Part shown: positions 32,405 to 44,950 of the stretch, in pieces | Numbering within the stretch: position 1 is the stretch's first letter | How the letters are laid out: each line of letters opens with the position of its first letter | DNA from: Amborella trichopoda | Lineage: Eukaryota; Streptophyta; Magnoliopsida; Amborellales; Amborellaceae | Reading direction: 5' to 3' | Assembly: GCF_000471905.2 (NCBI RefSeq) | Contig: NW_006500178.1 | Span: 2,870,206-2,934,205, forward strand | Length of the DNA: 64,000 nt | Notes under the pieces: model-generated | The model's input: only the letters and a program-made list of their open reading frames with translations | Databases searched by the model: none | What the model was told of the DNA's origin: nothing | Program-made: the position numbers and the translations under genes

Positions 32405-32599
32405 CTCCAGCATCTAAGAGCACCCTAGCATAAATAAGACCTCAAGGCTACCCATGGGAGTTGGCTTGGTCCACTTCTTGTAAGGGGAACTTTGAAGGAG
32501 CAGACGGTTAAACATTTTCCTAGTTAGGGAATAATTGTAGGACTGCCCAACAACACGTAGGATTAATAGGTCTAGGACGTGTTCAAATTAAGGATACCC

Positions 32600-33225
32600 C
32601 AGTCCAAGTTGTTCTTCAAGCCCTGGGAGCCCAAAGTAACCAGGAGCTATCAACCAAAAGAATGCATCTTTAACCATACCATGGGAATCTTATCGCTATA
32701 GAGTTAGTGCCCTTTGGTCTAAAAAAACTCAGGAGGTCCCTACCAAAAGGGAATAAGGTCTATTTTCCATGACATGATGCGTGCAATCATGAATACAGTT
32801 GACGACATCCTACCACCTTGCCAACTTAAAATGAGTGTCTCATAGGCACCGAATATACCAAGTTAAATCCACAAATATGTGCTTTTGGAGCCACATAGGG
32901 AAAATGTCCAGGATTCATCATCAATCAAAGGGACATTGATCCAATATTTGGGCTATCACTAAAATGTCACCTCCAAAGACCATAAGAGAAATACGAGGCA
33001 TATAAGGAAGAATACAAGCCCTAAAGCGATTCACATCCCAACTAATGGCCAAGTGCCATTCAACATATTATTCAAGAAAGATACAGTGTTATCATGGGAT
33101 GAGAAATGCCAAGAAGCTCTTGATTAGGTCAAGGAATGCCCAGTAAGCCCAGTGGTTCTTTGTCCACTTGTTCCTAACAATCCATGTTTATATACCTCCT
33201 GGTGAAAGAGAAGCCTTGGGTATCA
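32600..33225 (+). pseudogene. Ty3/gypsy reverse transcriptase/RNase H remnant
   Basis: Plus-strand pieces match gypsy pol in order: MPWESYRYRV (PFGL region, about 32680), NPQICAFG followed by KCPGFII (about 32868-32920), RDIDPI, then DTVLSWDEKCQEAL (about 33080-33120) and NNPCLY (about 33178), the RNase H start. Stops and deletions throughout; dead. Confidence 0.75.
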
Positions 33226-33226
33226 T

Positions 33227-33430
33227 GTCCTTTCACCTCCCCAGTCTCGCATGTAAAAGGCATCTACCGTGGGGGCCGTTAAGCTTGTCGTCAGCCAAAA
33301 TCCTTGAAAACACCCTCGAGAGCTCATCTAAGCTGTGTTTTCAAACAAAATCCTAAAACTAGGACTTACAAAGAAGTCCAAAACAAGGAGGGATTCAAAG
33401 ACTAACATGACCCAACATAGGTCTCATATG
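33227..33430. repeat. ~200-bp direct repeat, right copy
   Basis: Counterpart of 30968-31165. It lies immediately after the gypsy RNase H fragment and so could be part of that element, but no LTR ends, primer site or TSD were found. Confidence 0.8.
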
Positions 33431-36400
33431 AGCTTGAGTTTGTGAAAAAACCAAGAAAAGAAATTATGAAAGCAATAAATAAAGTAAAGAACTAAAATTA
33501 ACTAAAAATTGAACGAACGAAAGAAGAAAGAAACTTACTTGAGAAGCCTAGAGTTGGGGCCTTATCAAAACCACAAGTTGATTTACACTTTTGGCACCTT
33601 CTTGGCTTTAAAGGTTTGGTTTTGATTTTGAGATTCATAGAGAGTTTTGGTAGAAATTTGAGTCATTTGGCTTCGGTTTCTAGCCTATGGTCTTTTAAAG
33701 GTTTTCCCTAGATCTATAGCCTAAAGGAATTTCTTAAATTTCTTAAAATATTTTCTTAAGATTTTCTAGGGAATTTAGGTTATTTTCTTAATATTTTACA
33801 GAGTTTTTAGGTTCCTAATTTCTAAGGCAATTTCTTTTATTTTTTTTAAGTTGATTTTCTAACGAGAAGTTAGGGTTTTATATACAAATTTGTTTAGGGA
33901 ATATCTCGGGGAATATTGCTTTTGAGATTGGAATATTAGGCTTATCTCTAGGTTTTGATGGGGATTGACTTGTCAAAATCTTAGAACAAACTTGAGTCAA
34001 ACCCCAATGTAGAATCCTCCAAGAAACATTCATCATCTTCCAAAAACTTCCAAAATTTTTCAAACTGTTTGTGTGGGCTCCGAAGGGTCTAACGACAACC
34101 AATTGAGCCCATCGACGCACCCCGCATCGTTGACCCAGGCCCTCCCCTAACTTGCAGCGTGAAATGTGGTGGGTCTAGGAGCAACGGTCTGGTCGGGTAT
34201 AGTTACGATGCATTTTGGGGTCTCATAATTGGCAATTTTCTAACATTCCTATACAAATTCGACTTGGTTACTGGGTTGATTTTTGGCTAATTTAAGGTTT
34301 TTTTAAAGATCATGTAGTATAGGTTATGGTGTACTAGGGTTTATTACATTAGTGTAGTACTTCCTATGGTTTAGGGTTAAGGGTTACACGTTTTGGGGAA
34401 TTTCCTGGACCCAAATTTTTCGGTGTTTACAAAAAAATGATGGGCATGGTAAAAACTCGAAAGAGTAAGAATATTAGAAAAATGACATGGTAAGAATCCT
34501 CAAGGGTGCCATACATAAAAATGGAATGATAAATGTGGTAAAAACATCATGACAACAATAAAGGAACTTAATAAAAAATCGCAAAGGGTGCTGTTACCAA
34601 ATTCTTTGGATGAAAACCCTCAAGCCCGGAGGCTCACAAAGATCAAATGCTAGTGCTCAGAACCAGAAGGGAATTAGCTCAATCCTCTAAATCTAGGACT
34701 CTATATGACCCTAAGGACCTCAATCATCCCTTCAAATGCTAGGATCTCGATCTTATGAGTTTTTTACAAAACTCTGAGGTACATTTTATTTCAAAGTTGG
34801 CTTCTCAGGTAATTTTTAAGTAAATTAAGCCTCAAAACAATTGATTGAATTTCCATCTTGACCACAGGGGCCACAGGTGGATAAGCTGTAAGGGCCGTCG
34901 CCTTCTCAAGAAAGGTTTTGAAGAACCATTGAACCTCCAACTTATCAAAATAATTTTCGAAAAAAGGATCTCCTTTATCACCGTATGAGAGTAAACTGCT
35001 CGGCTATCATGGCCTCACGTGCTCATTTAGGGGCATGAAGTCAACCTCTTAAACGTCTTAAGAGGATACAAAAGTACCTGGGCTACTCGTGATTGCATGG
35101 ATCTAAACTGCTAACTATCATGTGTCTTAAACATGATTCTGGCTAATGATGGCGAGTTAGTGTTAGAGGAAACCTTTTCTCTCAACTACAAAAATCATTG
35201 CACCTCCTCGATCTGATCGGCACGTTCAACGCTTCTCCATCATCTCTAGGTGGCCTCAAACCTCAACCACTCTGGGAGGCTGCAAGATTCCTGAAATCTC
35301 GGTTGAAGTTATATTCATGTTGCGACCGCAGATGTTGGGAGTAGAGGGTGAGCAAGAAGGATAAGTCTCCTCACCTCCTCTGGGTCGCTGCCCTTCTGCT
35401 CAAGGGTGATGGTGAAGGCCGTGACCATATGCTCCAAATACATAGTAAGCCCGGACCTGCTGCAACTCCCGCATTGAAGATTTTGCGACACAACAACGAG
35501 AGGTTAGTAACAATGAGTGTACAAAATATGAATGGACAAGAAAAGAGAAAGGGAAAGAGACCATGGCAGTTTTTTAGTAACTTAGATATGCTTTTGATTA
35601 GTGTTTTAAAACCTCGCAAATTCTGATCCAGGTTTGTAATCTGAATGGGAATCGGTCAAGACCAAACCGGTTCTGGGATTACATGGGTCCTGACTCGGTT
35701 CTTCATAAAAACTCTCTTTTATTTACTTATTTTTCCCCCTTTTTTTTTTAAGCTTATCTAATATGTTTTTAAGTCTCCTTAAATAACTACCCCGTAAATC
35801 TTTATTTTATTTTATTTATTTTTAAAAAATTTCTAGATCACCGACAAATCCAAAATAATGAACCAACAATCCGATATCTATCTTATTTTATTCTTCTTGC
35901 TTTTATTTTTATTTTATTTGTATTCTTGCTCGTTCTTTTGTTTCTCACGTATTTCGAATTCAAACCAAGGAGTTACAATTGGGCAGATGATATAATCATT
36001 AGGGTTACAAATTACTCATTTATAATTATTAGCAAAAAAAATCATTAAAATAAAAAAATCTGATATTTCAATCATTCCAATCCCACGACACAAACTATTA
36101 TTAGTTAGGGTGAAATATAACATTCCAATCCCACTATACAAACTATTAAAATAAGTCTATAGGTTTCCAGAGCAATCTCATTTGTTGTGAAATGTAACAT
36201 TCGAAGCTCAATTAAATTTAATTTCTTGCATTCACTTTACAGCTTTATGTTGCACAATCTTAATCATCCTTCCACTTTTTACAAAGCAACTTATACTCTT
36301 CCTTTTTTACTTGGAAAAGCACCAATAACTTTGGTCTCTTGATTTTTCTGAGTGACTTTCCACCATACTTTTTGAGTAGCCTTTTTCTTTTTAGCAAGTT

Positions 36401-36512
36401 CAGCAGTAGGAATTCGAACTTCAGATGCAGTTTTATAAACCTCAGTATCTTAACAATCGGGCCCAGACCTGAATTCTAAGAAATGCATTTCTTTACACGT
36501 CATTTCTTAATC
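33431..36512. other. intergenic / degraded repeats
   Basis: No supported gene. A plus-strand 92-codon frame at 35348-35626 has no recognised motif. Sequence near 35598 (tagtgttttaaaacc) resembles a hAT-A/B left end, but no partner end or TSD was found. Confidence 0.4.
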
Positions 36513-36519
36513 TTTCTTG

Positions 36520-36813
36520 TAGGGTTGTCAACTAGCCGAGCCAGCCCTGGCGCTAGCCCGGCCCTGTTCCCCTTAGGCCCAGCCTGAACTAGCACAGACC
36601 TTGCCATGGGTGAGGCCTGCCTTAGGCCATATCTAGGCCAGGTTAAATAAATTAAAATAAAACAAAACAAGAAAACGTAAAGAAATAAGGGCCAGGCTAG
36701 GACTGACCCTATCTTGGGCCAGCCGTCAGGCCATATTTTGTGGACCAAGCCCTAGTTTACTAGTGTCGGGCTGACCAGCATGAGCCGGGCCAAGCGGCCC
36801 ATTACCACCCCTG
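36520..36813. mobile_element. short hAT-like element, GGCC-rich
   Basis: 294 bp from tagggttgtcaactagccg to inverted caggggtggtaatgggcc, with a 7-bp identical flank tttcttg (36513-36519 and 36814-36820). Interior rich in ggccagg/ccggccc words. Confidence 0.7.
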
Positions 36814-36892
36814 TTTCTTGGAAATTTCGAGAGAGATCCATCCTCACGGGGATACTTTTATTGGGAAAATCACTTAGCTCTCTTGCATCTCC

Positions 36893-37155
36893 TTACTGGT
36901 GCAAATGGCCGGGTCTAAATTTATGGCCCATTAACTTAAAGAGGAGGGTCTAAGCTTGGCATTAAGGCTGATAAGCCCTTATTGGATGACTTTTTAGTTT
37001 AATAAGGGTGCAATGGTTGGGGCAGCCCAACAGGCCTCGAAAGCCTAGCCAGAAATGGGTTGACTTGGAGTCCCTTCATAGGACCTATTGGTCTGGGCTG
37101 AGCCTAAATTCAAGGCCGTTAGATTAATAGGCCCGGGCTTGGCCTGCTTGCACCC
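36893..37155. mobile_element. second short GGCC-rich inverted-end element
   Basis: Left actggtgcaaatggccggg and inverted right tggggtgcaagcaggccaag face each other. Interior has taggcccgg/ggcccatta words. TSD not clear. Confidence 0.5.
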
Positions 37156-38466
37156 CACACCTCACAAATTATCAACAAATCTAGATTTCTAAAAGACGAA
37201 CATACTATGAAGTAAAACAGACTCAAAAAAGGAAAATTGTTTCATGCATTGTGGACTGCATTTCTACATTTGCGGTCCTTGAGGTATAAAGCATCCATTT
37301 TAAAATTCGATGCAAATAGGCAGTCCATCTAAAACTAATTGAAATTAATTGTCCAAATATTTTTTAATAAAATTATTATTTTTAGTCTTTAAAATTTATT
37401 TATTTGTCCATATTCATGATCTCCTTGTTAGAGATTACATGTCCTGAAAAATTAGGTCCAAAACTCCATTTTAAATATGGATTTTTATGCATTGACTCAT
37501 TTTCTATGTAGACACATAGACACATAGAAATCGTGTGCCTCAAAAATCAAAATTAAATTGGTTTTTATCCAAAAGAATGAGAGACAAAAAAAATACGGGG
37601 AAGGTTATAGTTTCCAAAAGATTAGGTAAAACTGTAATATTGGGGGCAAACCTGGTCCATACGTAATTTTGCCTTTTTTCTTTTTTTTTTAATTCTATTA
37701 TCTGTATTTTATATGCTAAGAAAATGAACTTGGTTTTTTAAAATCAATATCTCTTTGCTTTTTGAAAAGCACTGGCAAAATATTGGTGTTTTCTCTGCCC
37801 GTATTTCTCATTTTTTTTGTAATTAAAAAAATGAAAATGGTAAACTATTAGTATTTGAAGTACCTTCGTTTCATATTCTTTAGAAGGCACCCACGAAATA
37901 GGGGCACCTCAATTACTCATACTTATTATTAATATTATTATCATTATTATTATTATAATATTTGATTTTACAAGAAGGGCAATATTTCCCATCATCTATC
38001 TTAAAAAGATAAAGAAAGGGCTAGGTTAGCTTGTGTAGTCTTATTGAGACAAATTTAAAGTGTTCAACCCTAGACATTCTTCACTAAAACCGTTATGCCT
38101 ACCATTAAACCAAGCCTACGGGACAAATTGTCTATAAGCTCTCTTAAATAGTAAAAGGGTGCGACCTCACATGGGGCGGTCTATATTTCTTTTTCTTTAT
38201 GTAAAGGGAAAATGATAATACCGCCCAAAAGAATAACTTAGGTGTCAATCAACTTATGCTGTCAAAATACCCTTCTTTGAGCAACAACTGAGCTATTGTA
38301 TCAAAAACGCCAAAATTTTTCCCTTTTGATGGCTTGGTACTCAAAATAAGTAGTGGTATTTTGACAAATTGGTCCCACACGTATAAGGGTCAAACTAAGC
38401 GACATAATTAATCTTGACTAGGTTTAGGAAGAATATGTTTTTTTAAGGATAAAGCTACAATATAAG
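37156..38466. other. intergenic
   Basis: AT-rich; contains a (tta/att)n stretch at about 37921-37960. No gene recognised. Confidence 0.5.
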
Positions 38467-38475
38467 GAATAATAG

Positions 38476-39387
38476 GGTAATTATCATAAATATACATATA
38501 TTTTAGCTTAATTAGAAAAAAAAACCCTAACTTTTAAAAACCTTGTCTATACCTTTTTTTTTTCATTTTCAGATTTTTTTTTTACAAAAATAACATTCAC
38601 GGTAGTCGTTTTACTGTAATTCATATTAAATTTTATGTTAATTAAAATACCATAATAACTTGAAGTAGTATTACGGTAATTAAAATGTCGTAATAGCTTG
38701 AAGTAGTATTACATTACTTTAAATGTCGTAATAGATAATATTTTCTTTATGGCATTCTTTCTACCGAAATATTTTCATTTTATACAGTTCTTTAACTACT
38801 GTAATGTTTAACTCATTTTATACGTACTTTTAATTCCATGTACCCCTCTTTTTCTAACTTTTCCCTATGTATCTCTCTAACTTTCCCCCTATATCTCTCT
38901 CAATCTCCTCAACAAACCATCTCTATCCCCTTCAACTCTCCGTCCTTATTTCTATTTTATCCTCATCTGCCTCTAAACTTTCTCTCTTTCTCTCCACGCC
39001 ACTTTTCTCTCCTTCTTTGTCTCTCAAATATCTCTCACACGTAAAACCCCTCTCTCCCAAGTCTCATCTCTCTCTCCTCTACCTCATTGGTCGAGAAGGA
39101 AGCCATACATGGTGCCTAATTATGCTAAAAAAAATGCCTTAAAGAAAATGTTATCTATTACGGTACTTAAAGTACCGTAATGCTACTTCAAATTATTACG
39201 GTATTTTAATTATCATAATACTACTTCAAGTTATTACGGTATTTTAATTACCATAAAACTTAATATTAATTTGGTAAAAGGACTACTGTGAAGGTCATTT
39301 TTCGTTCAAAAAACCCCGAAAATAAAAAAAAATGGTGTTGACGTTCCAATTAAGCTAAAATATAAGTATATTTGCGAGAATTATCAA
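38476..39387. mobile_element. foldback Mutator-like non-autonomous element
   Basis: About 280-bp inverted arms (38476-38760 and 39120-39387) share terminal tatattttagcttaatt(a/g)gaa, the tgaaggtcattt/aaaataacattcacgg pair and repeated tattacggtaatta/ctacttcaa subunits. The unique core 38831-39110 is strongly C/T-rich and unlike the arms. A possible 9-bp TSD is gaataatag/gaatagtaa (7 of 9), but its right copy coincides with the end of the next element. Confidence 0.7.
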
Positions 39388-39788
39388 GAATAGTAATATA
39401 GGTAGAATCCTAACCATCTGGTATTCATCAAGTGTTCAAGATACATGTCACTGTCTGAATTTTGATCTTTTTCTAGATATCATATCAGGATGAAATTTCG
39501 GGTGTATATACTTGACACTAGTGTGCATCATATAAAAATATAAAAAAATACTTTCAAGAATTTAAAATTACCAAATCACTACTGTTATTTTTCAAATATA
39601 TTTTGGTCATTTTATATTTTTAAAAATATTTGTTTTATATTTTTTTCTTGTGGATTATTTTTTAGTACACAGTCAAAATTTCATCATGATCCAATTTCTA
39701 GAAAAAGGATTAAAATTCAACTAGTGAGATGTATTTTGAGTCACCCGATGAAAATCTGACGGCTAGGATTCCACCTATATTATTATTC
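39388..39788. mobile_element. 401-bp MITE with ~35-bp inverted ends
   Basis: Left gaatagtaatataggtagaa and inverted right gaataataatataggtggaa continue as TCCTAxCCxTC, then TTCATC. Interior AT-rich. It abuts the foldback element. Confidence 0.75.
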
Positions 39789-40396
39789 ATTATAGGTGGC
39801 AAGCTATTGATAGCTTTTTCTTTTTATTTTTTTTAAATATGTTGGTCAGAGCTTCTAACCCTAAACAATGAGGCCATCGGGTCAAACCAAAGTTGATTGT
39901 TCCAATACATGAGTTTGCCTCAGCTTGTAAATAAGGAGCACATCAATAATCTTGTTTCTAGATTTCATACCTTGAACAAAGAGGGTAATTTCATCATTTG
40001 GCTCAACTATAGAAGCCCGAGCCGAATAACGAGCCTACCCTTGTTTGTACAATAAAAAAACAAGATCCTTGTTCATAAACTGAAACAAGGGTGAGTAGGT
40101 GCGTTGTTTGGCTTAACCCACCTTGGTTTGAGCCAAGCGACATATCTCCACCTGTTTAGGGTTATGAGCAAGGAACAATTTTTTTAATTATAAAAATCTT
40201 GTTTCAAGTACCCAATCTTACAAGGGATATTTACATCATCCAGCTTAGGCCACTTTTGTTTCAGTTCCCAACCCTCCCTGTTCTAGGATCTAAACCCAGA
40301 ACACGGATGGTTTTCGTATTTTCAATAAAATAGTTGAAGAAGAACCTAAGTGATGGCATTTCATAAAGTAGCAAGTTTACATCTAAAATAGGATTG
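39789..40396. other. intergenic with inverted-repeat motifs
   Basis: Facing cttgtttcta/aaacaag-type and ttggctcaa/ttgagccaa words near 39900-40135 suggest another decayed palindromic element. Ends unresolved. Confidence 0.4.
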
Positions 40397-40619
40397 TCTA
40401 CAAAGAGACTATTTATCTTTTCTACATGGAGGTCACAATCATTCCCACTCATTTGATGTCAAATTGGATGGTTTGGGTTGAATTACGAAGTCTGAGAAAT
40501 TTCTTTTTTAGAACTTTGTGTCTATTCAATGATACTCTTACAACTACCCATTTTGAAATTTAAAGGACAAGAATGATTGTAATCTCCATGTATAAAAGAT
40601 AAATGATCTCTTTATAGAT
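40397..40619. mobile_element. palindromic MITE family P, copy P1
   Basis: Left arm tctacaaagagactatttat then catggaggtcacaatcatt; right arm inverted tctataaagagatcatttat then catggagattacaatcatt. Arms about 60 bp or more, AT-rich centre. Confidence 0.8.
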
Positions 40620-40929
40620 AATCCCTCAGCTAAAATAATTGATTTCACCAACTAAGTGATTTTCAGCATGCTTTAATGATATTTTCTCTTGTATTAAAAA
40701 GGAATTAAGTTATTTCCTTTCTTTTGCCCTTTTAGGGGTAGTACTAGGTTAATTTTACTCTTTAAAGCTCTGATGTATGCCTTGCATCTAAGCTTGAGTT
40801 GCGTGCCCTAATTGGCTTGTGGTCAAGGAATGGATGGGACCCTATGCGGAATGAGTGGATTAGGCTTTAGTCACGAACAAATCGGGCCCAATTGATCCTC
40901 TTGGCCCACCTATTGCTCCATCATCGCCC

Positions 40930-40941
40930 GCTTTGTGTCAA

Positions 40942-40972
<31 letters not shown>

Positions 40973-41135
40973 TTGTCTCTTGTCTCTTGAAAGATGGTCG
41001 TCCCTTCTCTTCAATCCTAGTCTCAATCTCAATCTTTTCAAATGAAGAGTGATATGGTTTGAGTACTTATGCATATGTATTGAGAGAGAGAGAGGAGGGA
41101 GGGAGGGAGGGAGGGAGGGAGGGAGAGAGAGAGAG
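40930..41135. repeat. (CTCTCA)n and (GA)n/(GGGA)n simple repeats
   Basis: ctctcactctcactctcact at 40945-40975; gagagagagagagga then seven ggga units at 41081-41135. Confidence 0.9.
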
Positions 41136-41197
41136 ATTTCATGGAAGGGTAGAATTGTTTTATGTTGAGAAGGGCTTTTTTTGTTTTTTTTTATTTT

Positions 41198-41570
41198 GGA
41201 AAGAGTTTATATAGATATGAGGCTCTAAACAATCGAATTAGATCCCACCTCAACAGTTTTTAGAAGTGTCCTCAAATTGATCATCTTGACAACAAGATGC
41301 AAGATATGAGAAAAAAAATGGATTTCAAGTTTTGAAAGTAGTGCATCTTCTAATACATTTTTGAACAGTCAATTTTCAAGATTTTCAAGTTCTTATAGAT
41401 CTACTCGATCTGCACTATTTTTTAACCTTTAACTTTTATAATTAGAGATGAAAATATATTATGAAACTATCACAAAGATTTCCGGTATTGAAACCACATT
41501 TTTCAACACTATTTGTATGTGCGCTCTACTTTTGATTGGTTAGCGCCTCGACTCTATACAAACCACTCCC
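41198..41570. mobile_element. MITE family M, copy M7
   Basis: 373 bp with ends ggaaagagtttatatagat and inverted gggagtggtttgtatagag. Inner gaggctctaaacaatcg matches other copies. TSD weak (6/9). Confidence 0.8.
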
Positions 41571-42348
41571 TTCTTCTTCTTTTTTGCCTTTTATAGGAGT
41601 GTATTTAACTAAGGAAATAATCATATTGTAGCTTGACTAAGGGGGAGTGTTCTCATTTGAAACTTTTCAATACGTTAGATTTACCCTATAAAATAATTAA
41701 GAAAAGATAATAATTTTTTAGGCGGTCTTATTTGGGGCAGCTTTTGTGCTCTAACATTATTTATTTATTCTCTGTCAAGGGGGGCATTTTTTTATCTGAG
41801 GTGATTGTCTCTAGTAATTTCGTTTTAGTCCTTTTTAATAAAATTTTATAACTTCTATAAAAAACCATTATTTATTTATTCATTTATTTATTCTTTTGGA
41901 GGCACAACCATGGCTTGCACGTGCTCAGTGTTAGACCATCTAGCAGGCAACCTTTAGCTAATGGGTACATACTTCCTCGGGAGCATTGTTTACTTGTACT
42001 CTCTCTGTTATAAGACCTATTTCTTAGAATTTTTCAATTTGAAGTTTTGGGAATTTCTTGAGAATTACTAATGATTATTTTAAAAAAGAAATTGAAATTT
42101 GAGTTTTTTAACTCTTAGTTCTCACGATCTTAAAATTGGACGGTCTCTATTTAATCTCGAAACATTATTTTTTTCAAGTGAATAGAGGATATAATTAAGA
42201 ATTATTTTTTATTGAGGTTAATCGATGGTTGAAGAGATTACGTCCCCAAACTTTACGGTCCTAAATTTAATTTGAAGTGAGATTTTACCCAAGGAAGTAA
42301 ATAAACATTCTACTCCATGGGAGTAGAATATCTTTTGGGATTAACTAA

Positions 42349-42743
42349 GGGTGTGGTCTATACAAGGTTGTGACCTACAATAATCAAAGTAAGGTGTACC
42401 TCCAAAATTTATCACAAGATATAAATTTAGTATCACATTTTTTATGGTGGCCTTATAATCCATTTTTCCATCTCTAACTATGAATTTTTAAACTCCAAAA
42501 ATAATTCAAATCAAGTAGATCTATAAACATATGAAAATCTTGAAAATGGACGGTCTAGATAATATATTGCAAGATACACTATTTCTAGGACTTGAAATCT
42601 TTATTTTTTTACATACTCATATATCTCGATGTCAAGATGATCAATTAGGGGGTTTCCCAACATCAAAACAACCTTTTCTAATAGATTTTTAATGTGCACC
42701 TTAATTTTACATTTTAAGATTGCAACCTTATATAAACTTTTGC
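42349..42743. mobile_element. MITE family M, copy M8
   Basis: About 395 bp, left gggtgtggtctatacaagg, inverted right gcaaaagtttatataaggttg. Inner gatcaatt, tatctcgatgtcaagatg and gacggtc blocks as in the family. TSD not found. Confidence 0.75.
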
Positions 42744-42904
42744 TTTTAACATAAAATATATTAATGTGAAAAGCTAGTATGGAAATACACATCCAATAAG
42801 TACTATCTTTTATACTAGATATAAACTAACTAGTGGGGTGGTAGAAATTCATTAATGTGTCTTCATTTTCCTTATTCCCAAAAAAAACAACATGTGATAG
42901 ATTT

Positions 42905-43665
42905 CCTGAAAAGACTTTGGCTAAAGTCATTGGCCACAAGATTGAGCTCATTGTGTAGTATGGGGTCCCTATCGCAGTGGCGTTCTAGTGTCACAGGAGT
43001 GTATTTACTCTATATCCCATGAATCATCAAAAAATTAGACCTACAGAGGGCCTATGATAGAGGTGCCTGGATATAATTCTTAAAAGTTTCTAGGATTATG
43101 GGGCATAAGGGGCTACATTTTAGGGCTCATTTCTTATTCATAATCGACAGAAGCACTAAAGGTTATTTAAGAGCCTCAAGAGGCCTGGGGGATCCACTTT
43201 CTCCTCTATATTTGCCAGTGCATCAGAATATTTGATCATAACTTTACGCTTGGTGAATGCAAGAAGTCTCATGAATGACTTCAAGTCGGCATAAGGGGGT
43301 CCAAATGTGTTGAACATTTTGTGATGCCTCAAACTGGGAAGTGAGAAATCTCTAGTTATTCCTCCAGTTCTTTGAGTTAACGACAACTATGCTCAAAGGC
43401 AGTGGCTTATCTTGATTAAGAAGTTAAATGTTTAGTAGGACTTGACGCCAGGCAAATATCCCTATCTCTTCCTATCAGTAGAGATAACACCTAAAGCTAT
43501 TTGGAATGGGGTGGTTGATAGGTTTTACTGGAAATTAGGCTTATGGAAAGCCAAATAACTATCCATGGGAGCCATGATCAGTCTCATAATTTCCATTTTG
43601 GCCGATCTATCAGTGTATAACATGTTGTTCCAGTTTCTTGTGCATGAGCTTATCCTCGATGCATG
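42905..43665 (+). pseudogene. LINE (L1-type) reverse transcriptase remnant
   Basis: Plus-strand fragments in changing frames: KTLAKVIGHKIELI (about 42915-42955), KLDLQRAYDR (about 43035-43060, the conserved K-D-x-x-KAYD motif degraded) and KGYLRASRGLGDPLSPL (about 43160-43205, the QGDPLSP motif with Q changed to L). Later pieces resemble the LINE thumb. Heavily interrupted by stops. Confidence 0.75.
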
Positions 43666-43802
43666 CTAAATAACCAGTATACCGGGAATCGCCCGAGCCA
43701 CTCGGACTCAGGTGAGTAAACCGGTGAGGCCAAGTTACCTCGAGTTCTATGTACAACTTGCAGTAACCAAAAAAAAAATACCTAATAAGTAGGGCAACGG
43801 GG

Positions 43803-43803
<1 letters not shown>

Positions 43804-43840
<37 letters not shown>
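43804..43840. repeat. (CT)n microsatellite beside gap
   Basis: Pure ctctct run ending at the gap. CT-rich sequence resumes after the gap (44130-44215). Confidence 0.95.
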
Positions 43841-44108
43841 NNNNNNNNNNNNNNNNNNNNNNNNNNNNNNNNNNNNNNNNNNNNNNNNNNNNNNNNNNNN
43901 NNNNNNNNNNNNNNNNNNNNNNNNNNNNNNNNNNNNNNNNNNNNNNNNNNNNNNNNNNNNNNNNNNNNNNNNNNNNNNNNNNNNNNNNNNNNNNNNNNNN
44001 NNNNNNNNNNNNNNNNNNNNNNNNNNNNNNNNNNNNNNNNNNNNNNNNNNNNNNNNNNNNNNNNNNNNNNNNNNNNNNNNNNNNNNNNNNNNNNNNNNNN
44101 NNNNNNNN
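43841..44108. other. assembly gap, 268 N
   Basis: Run of N following a CT microsatellite. Confidence 0.99.
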
Positions 44109-44950
44109 GGGGACCAGATCTAGCCCCTATCATATCTCTCTCTTTGTAAATGGGGGCCCGATCCAGCCAACCCTTCATATCTCTCTATATCTATCTATCT
44201 CTCTCATTCCAATTCTTTGTGCTAGATAAACAGTTTTGGGTGATGCAGTTGGGGATTTTACAGAGACTATATGTTTATGGACATCCTTTCATGTGATCAA
44301 GTTGTCATTTTCTGTTATCTTGCCTTTATTTTCATGGTCCTAGTTAACAACCAAGTGATTTATTGTATTTTGTTTTGGAAAATACTATTGTGTTATTTCA
44401 AAATAATATTTTTCTTTTATTTGAAAGTGTAATGATTTGATAAGTGTGTTTTTTTTTTATTTATAGAGAGAAGCAGTAGATCTAGTAATCCCACATTAAA
44501 TCATAGGACAATGGATGTCTTCATTAATAACGAGTTTATCCACTTCACTTATGTTTTAAGAACTAAAAGAAAAGAAGGCCTATGCAGAGTATATGTATAC
44601 GCACGTGCATGTTCATGTGTGTGTGAGGGTACAATGGTGCTTGATGGCTCAATTCCTTTCTGCAAAGTCTTTGGTGGTTTTGTGGTCGTAGGGAATTCTA
44701 ATAAGCATTGGCGCATGAGTTGCCATAACCATGTAGGGTTTGGGCTTGTCTCAATAACTTTTCACCGCAATGGGTGTAAAGTCTCTAGTGGTTTAGTGGT
44801 TGTTGGGCATCTCGATAATTTGGCTCTAGTAAGTTGGTGCACTTTGGGGAGTTGCAAGCCACTAACATAAATGCATATAGAATGTGACGATTGGTCTATC
44901 GGAACTCGAAGAGACACCACATATCCTTTTGCATGTCAATTGCCTCAGCT
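44109..44950. other. intergenic; partial duplicate of LTR start at 44885-44945
   Basis: No supported gene. 44885-44945 (cggaactcgaagagacaccacatatcc...gcatgtcaattg) looks like an extra copy of the first ~60 bp of the following LTR. Confidence 0.5.

Noticed and set aside
35348..35626. 92-codon plus-strand frame
   Set aside because: No motif, repetitive surroundings, and its end overlaps a possible hAT-like terminus.
35598..35720. hAT-A/B-like left end (tagtgttttaaaacc)
   Set aside because: No inverted partner end or TSD could be found downstream.
38838..39142. Ser/Leu/Pro-rich frames in a CT-rich tract
   Set aside because: Low-complexity polypyrimidine core of a foldback element; the frame comes from absence of stops, not selection.
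42340..42752. 9-bp TSD for MITE copy M8
   Set aside because: attaactaa and ttttaacat match only by shifting the alignment, so the TSD is not claimed.
44511..44870. 119-codon plus-strand frame
   Set aside because: No recognisable domain, cysteine/glycine-rich by chance, next to an LTR; no splice or promoter support.
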